From G963422445 sp963422445 (GTDB taxonomy: Bacteria; Pseudomonadota; Alphaproteobacteria; Thalassobaculales; Thalassobaculaceae): a stretch of DNA of 64,000 bases. Shown here piece by piece: positions 16,666-26,342 of this stretch. The stretch's first letter is position 1, and every line of letters starts with the position of its first letter. The notes beneath the pieces are model-generated. The model ran no database searches, was not told the origin of the DNA, and saw nothing but the letters and a program-made list of their open reading frames with translations. The stretch is taken from positions 2,914,001 to 2,978,000 of the forward strand of contig OY729512.2 in assembly GCA_963422445.2 (NCBI GenBank). The letters run 5' to 3'. The translations under genes were made by a program, and so were the position numbers.

Positions 16666-17710
16666 ACCGCTTATGCACATGGTTCCGGTCGCGAGAGTTT
16701 GCCACCAGATGTTGAGGTTAGGGCGGGGGAGCGGGTGGAATGCTCCCGATACGTTCCTGCCGACGGAGCCCCCACATGAAACAGGTCCCCGACAGCCTCC
16801 TCGCCGTCCAGCACATGGTCCCGGACGATGACGCCTGCGCCGCCCTGGCTGATCGAAATGCGCTGGCCGGACGGCTTTGTCTGTCCCACGTGCAGCCATG
16901 AAAAGGGATGGGCGCTGCGCAGAAAAGCACACACCTTCGCGTGCACCGGCTGCCGCCGGCAGACCTCGGTGACGGCCGGGACGATCCTGCACGCCAGCAA
17001 GCTGCCGCTCACCGTCTGGTTCTGGGCCGCCGACCTGATGGCGACCCACTCCAACGGCATCTCTGCCCTGCAGCTCCAGAAACAGCTCGCTATCGGCTCT
17101 TATCGCAGCGCCTGGCTGCTCGCCCACAAGCTGCGCGCCAGCATGGTCGAGCCCGAGCGTAACCCGTTGTCGGGCCTGGTGGACATCGACGAGGCCAGCC
17201 GTCCATTCCGGACCAAAGACGATCCTCCCACCGGAGGGCAAGGACGCAGCCACGACGGCAAGAGGCTCATCGTCGGCGCCATCGAACTCGGGGACGGAAA
17301 CATCCCGGGCCGCCTGCGGCTGGCCGACATCTCCTCCTACGCCGCCGCCGACCTCGGACACTTCGTCGAAACCGCCGCCGGTCCCGACGCCATCGCGAAA
17401 ACCGACGGCTGGTCCGGCGACGCTGCGGTCCCCGCCGATCGCCACAATGTCCATGTCGTCGGGAAGACCGCCGCTCACCTCGTCCTGCCGTGGATCCACC
17501 AAGTCTTCTCCAACCTCAAAGGATGGGCGCGAGGCGTCTACCACGGGCTGCGCCGCAAGCATCTGCAAGCCGATCTCGATGAGGTCGTCTTTCGCTTCAA
17601 CCGCCGCAAAACCCGCCACGATGCTTTCCGCTCGCTCTTCCGCCTCGCCACCAATGCACAACCCTTACCTACAGCATGTTGATAGAACCGGAACCATGTG
17701 CATAAGCGGT
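16666..17710 (+). mobile_element. IS1595-type element, copy B (type 2)
   Basis: Same ends as copy A (ACCGCTTATGCACATGG and its inverted match). The flanking octamers TTCAACAT (16658-16665) and TTCAATAT (17711-17718) differ at one position and represent the 8-bp target duplication. It is inserted inside the left end of the second IS630 copy. The left border may be off by one base. Confidence 0.85.
16776..17685 (+). pseudogene. IS1595-family transposase, frameshifted (copy B)
   Basis: Same transposase as copies A and C but with an extra C near 16845, about 24 codons after the ATG (GCCGCCCTGG against GCCGCCTGG), and a missing C near 17663 that changes the last residues. A restart at 16828 could give a 284-aa product lacking the first 20 or so residues but keeping the zinc ribbon and the DDE region, so weak activity is not excluded; most likely it is inactive. 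Confidence 0.8.
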
Positions 17711-17718
17711 TTCAATAT

Positions 17719-18771
17719 TTAGGCCCCTCTTTTTCTTGCGGCGATGCTGGTATCGGGATCGGCGGTCCAGACGAAGGGCTTGGCTTCGGTGGTGTTGTGT
17801 TCGTCGATGAAGCGGCGGATGGCGTCCTGGAGTTCGCGTACGGAGCGGAAGACGCCGTATTTGAGACGGCGTCGTGTCCGCTTGGCGAAGACGTCTTCGA
17901 GCGCGTTCAGCCACGCGCTCGAGGTGGGGGTGACGTGGAAGGTCGAGCGCGGATGGCGTGCGAGCCAGACCTGGACTTCCTTGTGCTTGTGAGTGGCGTC
18001 GGTGTCGAGGATGGCATGGACCGGGACGCCAGCGGGTATCGTGCGCGCGATGCGGTTGAGGAATCTCGGGAACTCCTGGTGGCGATGCCGACTGGCGTGC
18101 TGGGCGATGACCGTGCCGTCGAGCACGGTCAGGGCGGCAAACAGCGTCGTCGTGCCGTTGCGCTTGTAATCATGTGTCATGGTGGCGCCGCGGCCTTTCT
18201 TCAGCGGCAGGCCGGGCTGTGTACGGTCGCGGGCCTGACTGTGCGACCTGTCATCGATCGACAGCACGACCGCGTGAGACGGCGGCGCAACGGAGAGGCC
18301 GGCGATGTCGGGCAGCTTCTCGAGGCAGGCAGGATCGTTCGAAAGCGTGAACAGCCGCCAGCGGTGCGGCATCAGGCCATGCGCCTGCCAGACCGCCGAA
18401 GCGGCACCCCCACAGCCTTCGCCATCGCCCGCAGCGTCCAGTGGGTCGCCGCGTGAGGCGGCGGGGTGTGGGTCAACCCGACGATCTTCGCCTCTGGCTC
18501 AGGAGCCAGAGGCGTCTTGCCCGGCGGACGCGTCTTGTCCCGCAGAAGTCCGTCCACACCGTCTTCCATAGAAGCGGTCCTGCCAGCGCCAGACACTGTT
18601 CTTCGCCTTGCCGGTCTCTCTCATGATGGCCATCCTGCCGAGCCCGTCGTCGCTCAGAAGAACGATGCGCGCCCGCCAGACGTGCGTCTGCGGGCTCTTC
18701 GGGTCCGGGACAACCGTTTCAAGGCGACGCCGGTCGCCCGAAGTGAGCGTGAATGAAACACCAGGGCGCAT
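17719..18771 (-). pseudogene. IS630-family transposase, broken (type 2, copy 2)
   Basis: Starts with MRPGVSFTLTSGDRRRLE; shows the same one-base shift after SVWRWQDRF as copy 1, and a further deletion near 18390-18400 where copy 1 has extra bases (AKAVGVPLRRSGRRMA is out of frame). The C-terminal frame from MPHRWRLFTLSNDP carries LSIDDRSHSQARDRTQP (the conserved EK replaced by DR), HAILDTDATHKHKE and TPTSSAWLNALEDVFAK. More decayed than copy 1. Confidence 0.78.
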
Positions 18772-18842
18772 CTTGCAGACCTCCGTGATCGACAAATCAG
18801 AAGAACACAATAACGGATTTACCTGTAACGATCAATCCACTA

Positions 18843-19564
18843 GGATTGACCACAGGACCATGTCCACAGTACGGATACAGCCTCTTCGGCAAAAGCCTGA
18901 CCGGTGTCCGCCGTGTGCTGACGCAGTAAGTTTTCCACTTCGGCTCGATTGAAGTCCCCGAGATGCAGCGATGCGGCCTGGATGTTGAATGCGCTGCCCC
19001 TGGTAACGACCTCGTTCGTGGAACCCGACCGAATGCGGTAATCCCGCACATCGCGTACGCCACACAACACAATCGTCTCCGGAAAGGCTTGCGGACGCTG
19101 AACGTAGCCGGCGCGGAGTTACCGCGGCAGCGAAATCAGACTGTTGCCGATCAAGGTATCGATCTTGTCGATCATCAGCGCGAGATGTTGGGGATCGGAC
19201 ATGCATCAGGTGGACAACGTTCTCGTGAAAGCATGAAGAGGCCTCCCCTGTGTCCGGGATGTCATGTCAATGCTCTTCCAAGAAGCTGTCACCAAGCAGA
19301 TACGCTCCGTCGGCCGACCGGCCAGAATGGCTTGAACGCTGCGTCGACGTTTTTTCGCGCGACCTGAGCGGCCTCGATATTGAAATAAACGCAGCGGTAA
19401 TTTCCGGCGACCGCCCTATTGATAGGGTCGCGGCGCATTCATCACCAGATACCGCTTGTCCTCGATCAGCGTCAGGATGTCTCAGGGAGCTTGATCCGGT
19501 CGAGCGGCGGAATGCAGTAATGATCCGCGGCGATGACCCGACCTCCATTGTTGAATTTGCGCAT
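18843..19564 (-). pseudogene. AAA-like ATPase remnant, cut by the IS630 element
   Basis: Reverse-strand gene starting near 19564 with MRKFNNGGRVIAADHYCIPP and LDRIKLPE, then a stop; the next frames read LTLIEDKRYLVMNAPRP, where a P-loop would be expected, then near 19200-19100 a Walker B-like LALMIDKIDTLIGNSLIS, and IVLCGVRDVRDYRI followed by GGSAFN-like sequence and LHLGDFNRAEVENLLRQHT. These are conserved blocks of a family of AAA-like ATP-binding proteins of unknown function. The gene stops at WTWSCGQ where the IS630 element begins (18842); the C-terminal part is not found in the window. Confidence 0.6.
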
Positions 19565-19803
19565 GTCCGAGACCATAGCGTGTTCGGTGCTGGAACCGAT
19601 TGCGGTTTGGATATCTGTGTGCCGAACGGTCGTGACCACGGCATCCGGCCAAGGCGTCCGTAGATCTGCAATCGGATCATCACTATCCGTTGCGGAACGA
19701 TGCACGGTCTGTGACTGTGTGCTGGCCGCAACGTTCAATGTCTTGCACTGGTCCGGTGGGGCGGCCTTGATCGCTGCAGGACCGTTATCGCAGAATGGGT
19801 CGT

Positions 19804-20964
19804 TCAGAGCGGTTCCGTCCCTTCAGCGAGAATTTCAAGATACCGGCTATAGCTATACCTGCGATTTCGCCTGTTGCCTGTGACTTCCGTGGCGATACCG
19901 AGATTTTCCAGGACTTTCATCCCGGCAGATGTGGCCGGGAACGAGAGATTCGCGCGATCGGAAATTTGCTGCAGCGACGCGATCGGGCGCTCTTGCAGGA
20001 TCAGGTGGACGTGCAGGGCGGATGCCCAGCCACGACCGGTGTGCCGTATTCTCTCCTGGTCTTCCTGGAACAATGACAACAGTTGTTTCGCGGTCGTGAC
20101 GGCGCCCTCTGCGATCCTGGTAACGCCATCGAGAAAAAAGTCGAGCCATTGTTCCCAATTGCCGCTCCGCCGTACATTGTCGAGGAGTGCATAATACGTC
20201 TCGCGATGTTGTTTGAAATAAAGGCTGAGATACAGCAACGGCTGCTGCAGGACATCGCCATGGTGCAGTATCAGGGTGATCAACAGGCGTCCGATCCGGC
20301 CATTGCCATCGAGAAAGGGATGGATGGTTTCGAACTGAACGTGCGCCAGTCCTGCCCGCAGAAGCAATGGAAGACCCGTCTCCTCCTGATTGAAAAAACG
20401 TTCCAGATCTGACATGCAATCAGGCACGGATACGGCCGGCGGCGGCACGAAATGCGCCGTTCTGGGCCGCGTGCCGCCGATCCAGTTTTGCGAGCGCCGG
20501 AATTCACCAGGTCGTTTGTCACCTCCACGGTCGCCAGACATGAGTATCCCATGCATTTCACGGAGAAGGCGGTTGCACAGCGGGAAGCCGTCATGCAGCC
20601 GCTTCAATCCGTGGTCCAGTGCGGCGACATAATGTGAAACTTCGGTAACGTCGTTGAATGGCACGCCCGGTGATTCGGCAAGTTCGAATAGCAGGAGATC
20701 CGACAAGGAAGACTGGGTACCCTCGATCTGGGAGGATAGAACTGCCTCTTTTCGAACATAGGCGTAGAGGAAGATATGGGTATCAGGAAGCATCCTGGAC
20801 AGACTGTCGAGACGGTCCAGCGCCAACAACGCCCTCTCAAGACAGGTCTGCAGAACCGCCAAGTCGAGCGCCGGGCGAGGGGGTAGCGCATCCGGCACAA
20901 AGGCTCGGGCAACCTCGCCGCCGATGACCGTCTCCTTGTATTGGCCAGTCGTGCGACGTTCCAC
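19804..20964 (-). CDS. Fic family protein (probable AMP transferase)
   Basis: 386-aa Fic-domain protein, which typically transfers AMP from ATP to a Tyr/Ser/Thr of a target. The canonical active-site motif HPFLDGNGRIGRLL is complete. An N-terminal inhibitory helix motif SSQIEGTQSS (S/TxxxE(G/N) type) indicates a class II, self-inhibited enzyme. A C-terminal winged-helix-like region (SLQQISDRANLSFPATSAG) may bind DNA. The start is the GTG at 20964, with GGAGG six bases upstream; an in-frame upstream ATG would move the start before this ribosome site. No antitoxin gene is adjacent, as expected for class II. The target is unknown. Confidence 0.9.
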   Translation of the reverse strand: MERRTTGQYKETVIGGEVARAFVPDALPPRPALDLAVLQTCLERALLALDRLDSLSRMLPDTHIFLYAYVRKEAVLSSQIEGTQSSLSDLLLFELAESPGVPFNDVTEVSHYVAALDHGLKRLHDGFPLCNRLLREMHGILMSGDRGGDKRPGEFRRSQNWIGGTRPRTAHFVPPPAVSVPDCMSDLERFFNQEETGLPLLLRAGLAHVQFETIHPFLDGNGRIGRLLITLILHHGDVLQQPLLYLSLYFKQHRETYYALLDNVRRSGNWEQWLDFFLDGVTRIAEGAVTTAKQLLSLFQEDQERIRHTGRGWASALHVHLILQERPIASLQQISDRANLSFPATSAGMKVLENLGIATEVTGNRRNRRYSYSRYLEILAEGTEPL

Positions 20965-21023
20965 GGAGATCCTCCAATTAAACAAACATTAACAAGCATC
21001 AGGATTATTAAGGGTTATAGCCA

Positions 21024-22521
21024 GAACCTCTTGCAAAATTCCTGTCCCCAGGGTCCGGTGAGCCCGGATCGGTCGGTTGATCCCGGTCACCTCTGCACCT
21101 GGAGGTCGGAATCCATGGATTCGCGGTGTCTCATCAGAGACGATGAGAACAAACAGGGACCTTTGTGGACCTCGGGACACGCCTCTCCGGGCCCCTCTCT
21201 TCGAGAGGGCCGCGAAGGGTCGGCATGCGTTGTCGGAGCCGCGCTATGGGGCGGCGAGACGTATCAACTGGTCAGCCGCCAGGGCCAGGATGCCGACCAT
21301 GAGATGGCAGGCGACCCTGGAATGTCCACGGACGCGGACATGGCGCCCGCCACACTCATCCTTGAGGCGAGCGTTGGTCCTCTCGACACCGGACCGGATC
21401 CGGACCCGCACGGTCTCGGGATCGACATGGCCTATTGCACGCCGGGCCCGGGCCTCCCGGTCTCGCTCCTCCTTGAGGTCCTTGTCCCGGCGCGGATTGA
21501 CATCGATGATCGGCACATGGCCAAGCCGTTCGCTCATCTGGTAGATCTCTCTGGCATCATAGGCCGCGTCCATGAGATCGTAGAGATTGGTCACACGCCC
21601 GGCGGTCATCATCGCCAGCGGGATCGCGACCTGGCTGTCATGGACGGATGCCGAGGTGAGGACGGTACTCAGCGGCACCCCGCAGTCTGCTGTGTCGATA
21701 TGCAGATTGTAACCGCGCCAAGCCTCCATGACCCCCTTGGCATTCTTCTTTGCCCCGTGATCGCAGACCTTCGGTAGCGCGTCGAGCATCTCATCGAGAT
21801 CCATCCCGTTCGCTTGCTGTTCGAGACGCCCAGGCTCCTTCGTCCTCTCCTCGCCCTTGCGGGGCCGGCCGCGCTTGCGGTTCGGCGTCCTGGCCTTCGG
21901 CGTCGGGGCCGGGGTCTCCCGGGCCTCGATGGCCGTCGAGTCCCTCGACACGTGGCCGATGAGCGCATCGCCCAGTGTCTCTGCAACCAGAGCCGCGTGC
22001 ATCCTCTCCGGAAGACGGGACTGCGAAAATTCGGCAAACGCCCGCGAAAACGTCGCTTCACTCGGGATCTTCGCGACACGCGACCAGCCGCACAGTCGGC
22101 GCAACGTCGGGTCCACCTTGAGCCTGTCGATCAGGTGGCGGGTCGTCGGCAGATCCCATACCGCCTTGGCGATGAAGCCATGGGCCAGCGCCTGGCGATC
22201 CTCCCGGGGCCGACCCGGACCGGTCCACACCCCATCGACGAAGCCCTCCACCTTGACGAGATCGAGAGCTGTCACGAAACGCTTGTGCGTCTCCAGGAGA
22301 GGACCGACCGCCTCGGCCAACGCAGGGAAAAGGTCCCCTTGAAATCGGCGCCAGAGATCGGATAGGGTCGAGCCAAGGGTCATCGGGGTCACCTCCTCGG
22401 TATCTTGTTGTTGTGGAAACACAACAGACCACGAGGTGGCCCCGAAACCCAGGCCCTCGACAACAAAATCAGCCTCGAGAAGGCAAAAAACCGGTCGGAC
22501 CGGCAATTTTGCAAGAAGCTC
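21024..22521 (-). mobile_element. Full-length IS (IS5/IS1182-like) with 4-bp duplication GCCA
   Basis: 1498 bp. Inverted ends GAACCTCTTGCAAAATT and (inward) GAGCTTCTTGCAAAATT match at 15 of 17 positions. The direct repeat GCCA flanks it at 21020-21023 and 22522-22525. It is the intact form of the deleted element at 1852-2609. Confidence 0.88.
21244..22383 (-). CDS. DDE transposase (IS5/IS1182-like), intact
   Basis: 379-aa transposase. Starts MTLGSTLSDLWRRFQGDL, preceded by a strong ribosome site (GGAGGTGA). N-terminal DUF772-like domain (PSEATFSRAFAEFSQSRLPE), first catalytic Asp in GHVSRDSTAIEARE, a basic linker KRGRPRKGEE, then HIDTADCGVPLSTVLTSAS, NLYDLMDAAYDAREI (second Asp) and GVERTNARLKDECGGRH (Glu). 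No frameshift. A longer in-frame reading upstream exists but crosses the ribosome site and is unlikely to be used. The family name is given from the motif pattern and 4-bp duplication only. Confidence 0.9.
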   Translation of the reverse strand: MTLGSTLSDLWRRFQGDLFPALAEAVGPLLETHKRFVTALDLVKVEGFVDGVWTGPGRPREDRQALAHGFIAKAVWDLPTTRHLIDRLKVDPTLRRLCGWSRVAKIPSEATFSRAFAEFSQSRLPERMHAALVAETLGDALIGHVSRDSTAIEARETPAPTPKARTPNRKRGRPRKGEERTKEPGRLEQQANGMDLDEMLDALPKVCDHGAKKNAKGVMEAWRGYNLHIDTADCGVPLSTVLTSASVHDSQVAIPLAMMTAGRVTNLYDLMDAAYDAREIYQMSERLGHVPIIDVNPRRDKDLKEERDREARARRAIGHVDPETVRVRIRSGVERTNARLKDECGGRHVRVRGHSRVACHLMVGILALAADQLIRLAAP

Positions 22522-22770
22522 GCCAAATATTAAATTAAAATATCGTCAAAGGCAAGATGCCATATTGTTGTGACGCGGTGCCGCGGTCAGGCAAGCCGGA
22601 CCGGCGATTTGCCTTGTTTGCAGCGCATCGCGAGAGGCGTAAATTTTGACCGCGGTTGCGCGGGTCGCATGGTCGACCAGCTGCCCTGTGCACGGCCGCC
22701 GGCCGAGAGCTCCGCAGCGCTGTTCCCGGGTGTCAATTCCGCGTTTTGCGTTGTTTCCGGGAGGCCGGTG

Positions 22771-24135
22771 TCAAACAACGCCAAAAGCGAGCATGGCGTC
22801 TGCAACTTTCCTGAATCCCGCGATGTTGGCTCCGGCCATATAGTTGCACCAACCATCATCCTGCAGGCCATCGTTGCGGCAACGCTGGTGAATATTGACC
22901 ATGATTTCCCGCAGAATCAGTCGCAATTCCTCATTCGTCATCGGCCGTCGCGCCGAATTCTGACTCATTTCCATACCTGACATGGCGACTCCGCCGGCAT
23001 TGGCGGCCTTGGCCGGGCTGAACAGGATGCGAGCATCGAGGAACGCTTGGATGCCATCGATGTCAGTCGGCATGTTGGCGCCCTCGGAGACCGCGATGAT
23101 GCCATTAGCGAGCAGGGTGCGGGCGTCACCCACGGAAATCTCGTTTTGCGTGGCGCAAGGCATGGCGAGATTGCACGGAACACCCCATGGGCGCTTGTCG
23201 GGGTGGTATTCGGCCGAAGCAAACCTGTCGGCGTACTCACTGATTCGTCCGCGCCGAACGGTCTTCAGATTCTGGATCCACTCCAGTTTTTCGGCATTGA
23301 TCCCGTCCTTGTCGTAGACGAACCCGCTGGAATCCGACAGTGTCAGAACCTTGCCGCCGCGATCATTGATTTTCATGGCGGCAAACAGCGCGACATTGCC
23401 GGCGCCGGAAATCGCGACTGTCTTTCCTTCGATGCCGTCACTGCGGGTTTTGAGCATTTCCTCGAGAAAATAGGCGATGCCGAATCCCGTGGCTTCGGGC
23501 CGCATTTCACTGCCGCCGTATTCCAGACCCTTGCCGGTCATCATGCCGGTGAACTGGTTGGTGATGCGCTTGTATTGGCCGAACATGAACCCGATCTCGC
23601 GCTGGCCGACTCCGATATCTCCGGCCGGGATATCGGTGTCCGCGCCGACATGGCGATACAATTCGGTCAAGAAAGATTGGCAGAAGCGCATGATCTCCCG
23701 GTCGGACTTGCCCTTCGGGTTGAAATTCGCGCCACCCTTGCCGCCGCCCATCGGTAATCCGGTGAGGGAATTCTTGAAGGTTTGTTCGAAGGCAAGAAAC
23801 TTGAGAACTGATTCGGTTACCGACGGATGGAAGCGGATGCCGCCCTTGTAAGGGCCGATCGCGTTGCTATTCTGAATGCGATAGCCCCTATTCGTCCGGA
23901 TATTGCCTTCATCGTCCTCCCAGCAGACCCGGAACGAGATTACCCGGTCCGGTTCGGTCAGCCGTTCGAGGATCTGCATTTTCGTGTATTCCGGCCGTTC
24001 CAGCAGCCACGGAATGATATCGGCTGCAACTTCGCGAACCGCCTGATGGAATTCGGCTTGGCCCGGATTGCGAGCCTCGACGCCTTGCATGAAGGACTCG
24101 AGCGTGGGTTGCTGTCTGTTTTGCATAGTCGTCAC
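22771..24135 (-). CDS. gdhA: NADP-specific glutamate dehydrogenase
   Basis: 454-aa hexameric-type glutamate dehydrogenase, converting 2-oxoglutarate and ammonium to glutamate with NADPH. Family blocks are clear: QNSNAIGPYKGGIRFHPSV, LPMGGGKGGANFNPKGKS (substrate-binding lysines), DTDIPAGDIGVGQREIGFM (catalytic Asp region), GKTVAISGAGNVALFAAMKI (Rossmann fold) and a C-terminal GANIAGFRKVADAMLAFGVV. Length and domain order are normal for bacterial GdhA. Transcribed alone, facing away from the PhyH gene at 24.5 kb; the 340-base region between them should hold both promoters. Cytoplasmic nitrogen assimilation. Confidence 0.97.
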   Translation of the reverse strand: MTTMQNRQQPTLESFMQGVEARNPGQAEFHQAVREVAADIIPWLLERPEYTKMQILERLTEPDRVISFRVCWEDDEGNIRTNRGYRIQNSNAIGPYKGGIRFHPSVTESVLKFLAFEQTFKNSLTGLPMGGGKGGANFNPKGKSDREIMRFCQSFLTELYRHVGADTDIPAGDIGVGQREIGFMFGQYKRITNQFTGMMTGKGLEYGGSEMRPEATGFGIAYFLEEMLKTRSDGIEGKTVAISGAGNVALFAAMKINDRGGKVLTLSDSSGFVYDKDGINAEKLEWIQNLKTVRRGRISEYADRFASAEYHPDKRPWGVPCNLAMPCATQNEISVGDARTLLANGIIAVSEGANMPTDIDGIQAFLDARILFSPAKAANAGGVAMSGMEMSQNSARRPMTNEELRLILREIMVNIHQRCRNDGLQDDGWCNYMAGANIAGFRKVADAMLAFGVV

Positions 24136-24471
24136 AATCCTGAGCTTCTCGCGTTGCCTATGAAGGCCAGCTCATATTATGCCACGGTTTACAGAATGAT
24201 GCGAAGATTCAAGCAATAGTTGCCAGAGACTGTTCAATCCGGCCATCGTCTGATCATTTGCCGAATCGAGACCGGTTCGGAGCGAGTTCTTATACTAAAT
24301 CAAAGTTCTGGGTTGTTTGAATGGACAATAGCGTTCGATTTTGCACGTGACCCTGATATGGTCGTCGATAAATCTGCCGCGGCAGGATTGTAGACGAGTG
24401 GGTCTGCTGGGGCCACGGCCTGAAGATCGGGTCTTGTTTTGAATGATCGTCCCAAGCTGGAGACATGCGCC

Positions 24472-25487
24472 ATGAAGCCCTTGACGGATTCGACCGACCT
24501 TCGGCGCGACGGAACTACGCTCCGGGCCAGAGCGGAGGCAGTGGGTTATGTTCTGATCCGCAAGCTGTTGCCGCGCGCCTTGCTCGAGGACATTGCGGTC
24601 GAACTGGCGCGGCCCATGGCCGAAGCCGGCTGGATTCCGGCTGGCGAGCCATTGGCGACAGCGAAGGCTGATCTTTCGAAATTCTGCGTCGAGCCGCAAC
24701 CTCCCTTCATGGATGTCTTCTACAAGCAGTTATCTTTGCGGAGCCTGCATGCCCTGAAGCATCACGAAAACCTGGTCACGCTGTTTCGCGACCTCCTCGG
24801 CGAAGATGTGTTTTGCCCACCCCATTTCGTCACCCGGCTCGCTTTTCCGTTCAAGGATGCCTATGTGACCCTGGCCCATCAGGACTATGCGCATTTCGAA
24901 GGCAGCCGGAGGAACTGGGCAGTGTGGATTCCGTTCATCGATATCGATCGGGCGCGCGGCGGTCTCGCCGTTGCTGCGGGATCCCACAAGGAGGGCGTGC
25001 GTGACATGAAGCCGGCCCTGGGGCAGGGCAGATGGTGATTGACGCAGATCTTGATACGCTTGATTGGAGGTGGAGCCCCATGCAGGTTGGCGACGTGTTG
25101 ATCCATAACTGCCAGACGATTCACAAGGGGCTCCCGAATGCATCCGGGGCCATGCGCGTTTCGTTGGACTGCCGATATCAACCGCTCTCTGAGCCCATCG
25201 GCGAAAAGTATCTCGCTGTATCTCATCAGATGCGAAGCTGGGATGACCTGTACGCTGGCTGGCCGGACGATGACCCGTTCAAGTTTTACTGGCGAAGTCT
25301 CGACCTCGATGTGCAGCCTTTCACTTATTTCTGGTATGATCGGCGTGACCAGCGCGCGATCGAAATGGGGGAAGCCGGAGACCCTGAAGCTTTGGTTGCA
25401 TTGGAGAACATATCTCTGAAGCACCGCGATCCGGTTGCGCGGAAGAGAGCGAAATCCGCATTGGATAGTCTGCGAGCCCGTTCCTGA
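24472..25487 (+). pseudogene. Phytanoyl-CoA dioxygenase family gene with one frameshift
   Basis: PhyH-type Fe(II)/2-oxoglutarate dioxygenase. The first frame (ATG at 24472, GGAG nine bases upstream) reaches ITLAHQDYAHFEG-like sequence (TLAHQDYAHFEGSRRNW, the HxD iron motif) and stops at 25036-25038. The second frame, from about 25032, continues VIDADLDTLDWRW, GDVLIHNCQTIHKGLPNASG (distal iron His) and MRVSLDCRYQP (2-oxoglutarate Arg). A single base change near 25025-25035 would restore one protein of about 338 residues. It may be a true pseudogene or a sequencing error. Confidence 0.8.
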
Positions 25488-26342
25488 TGCTGCGAGTCGG
25501 TCAAAGACATTCAAGAACGGTTTCGAAGTCGCCGGTTCGGTGGCGTGTCCGAATACCTGTACCGGCGAAAACTGGCTGGGGATGGTCGAGTAGCACGGCT
25601 CCCATCTCGTGGGGAACGTCCTGGAAGGCCGCGCCGTCGAATAAAGGCAGCGCAGGCGCAGTGATGCTTCAGGCTGATCACGAGATGCTCTCCTGGGGTC
25701 AACACGAGAGCATGGTATCGGTCGCATACACGATCGGCAGGGCCGTATGGATGATGATCAGCGGTACCCGGCAGATTGTGTCGAAACATCAGCGGTTCTG
25801 CCGGGCCGTCAGCCCGTTTTTCAGGGTGACGGTGGTGTCATGGGAGCCGGCTGGGCCGGTAGATCTGCACCTCGACCGGACGGAGGTCGTTGTTCGGCGA
25901 GTCTTTAACGTAGCAGGGTTCGACCTTCTGATTGGTGTTCAATCGGGGTGCCTAGGGTGGCGATCCTGATGGACACACAAGACGAAGTCTCGGAATTTCA
26001 TGCGTTTTCTGGATGCGGGTCGTTCAATATTGAGGTTCTATGCGTCGGCCGCCGATCGGACCCTGTTCCCTGAAAACCGCGTGGTCAGTTTTGCGGACAA
26101 GGGTGAGATTGACATTGCGGAATCCGAAATGACATTACAGAGCAAGTACCGGCGGCAGCGCATTCACCGGCCCTGATGCGAACGCGTCCTTCATCGATTT
26201 CCCCTTGCATTCCGACTAGTGCTCATGTCTACCGACAGATGAATTCGGTGGAATCACGTTGGAAAGATACGTTCCAGAATTCACAACCGCGGCAATAGCA
26301 GATACAACATCACAAGATGAATGATGCGGGGAGGGTGGGACC
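25488..26342. other. Decayed or non-coding stretch
   Basis: 855 bases with no gene that can be named. The reverse strand around 25700-25790 reads CRVPLIIIHTALP, which resembles a block of sulfatases, but it is short, broken by stops, and not supported by other motifs. The right part should hold the promoter of the dioxygenase gene at 26343 (GGGGAGGGTGGGACC immediately before its ATG is the ribosome site). Confidence 0.45.

Larger units (their letters stand above)
16647..18842 (-). mobile_element. IS630-type element (type 2), second of the tandem pair, interrupted
   Basis: Runs from the shared TA at 16647-16648 to TA at 18841-18842 (inward end CTAGTGGATTGATCGTTAC). About 20 bp inside its left end it is interrupted by the IS1595-type copy B (16666-17710). 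Without that insertion it would be about 1140 bp. Confidence 0.8.

Noticed and set aside
3112..17710. A composite transposon formed by IS1595 copies A and B in the same orientation around the catabolic genes
   Set aside because: Copy B has its own 8-bp duplication on both sides, so it inserted alone; the outer flanks of A and B do not match.
25600..25800. A sulfatase remnant on the - strand (CRVPLIIIHTALP)
   Set aside because: Only one short block resembles sulfatases, with stops around it and no metal-binding motif; too weak to annotate.
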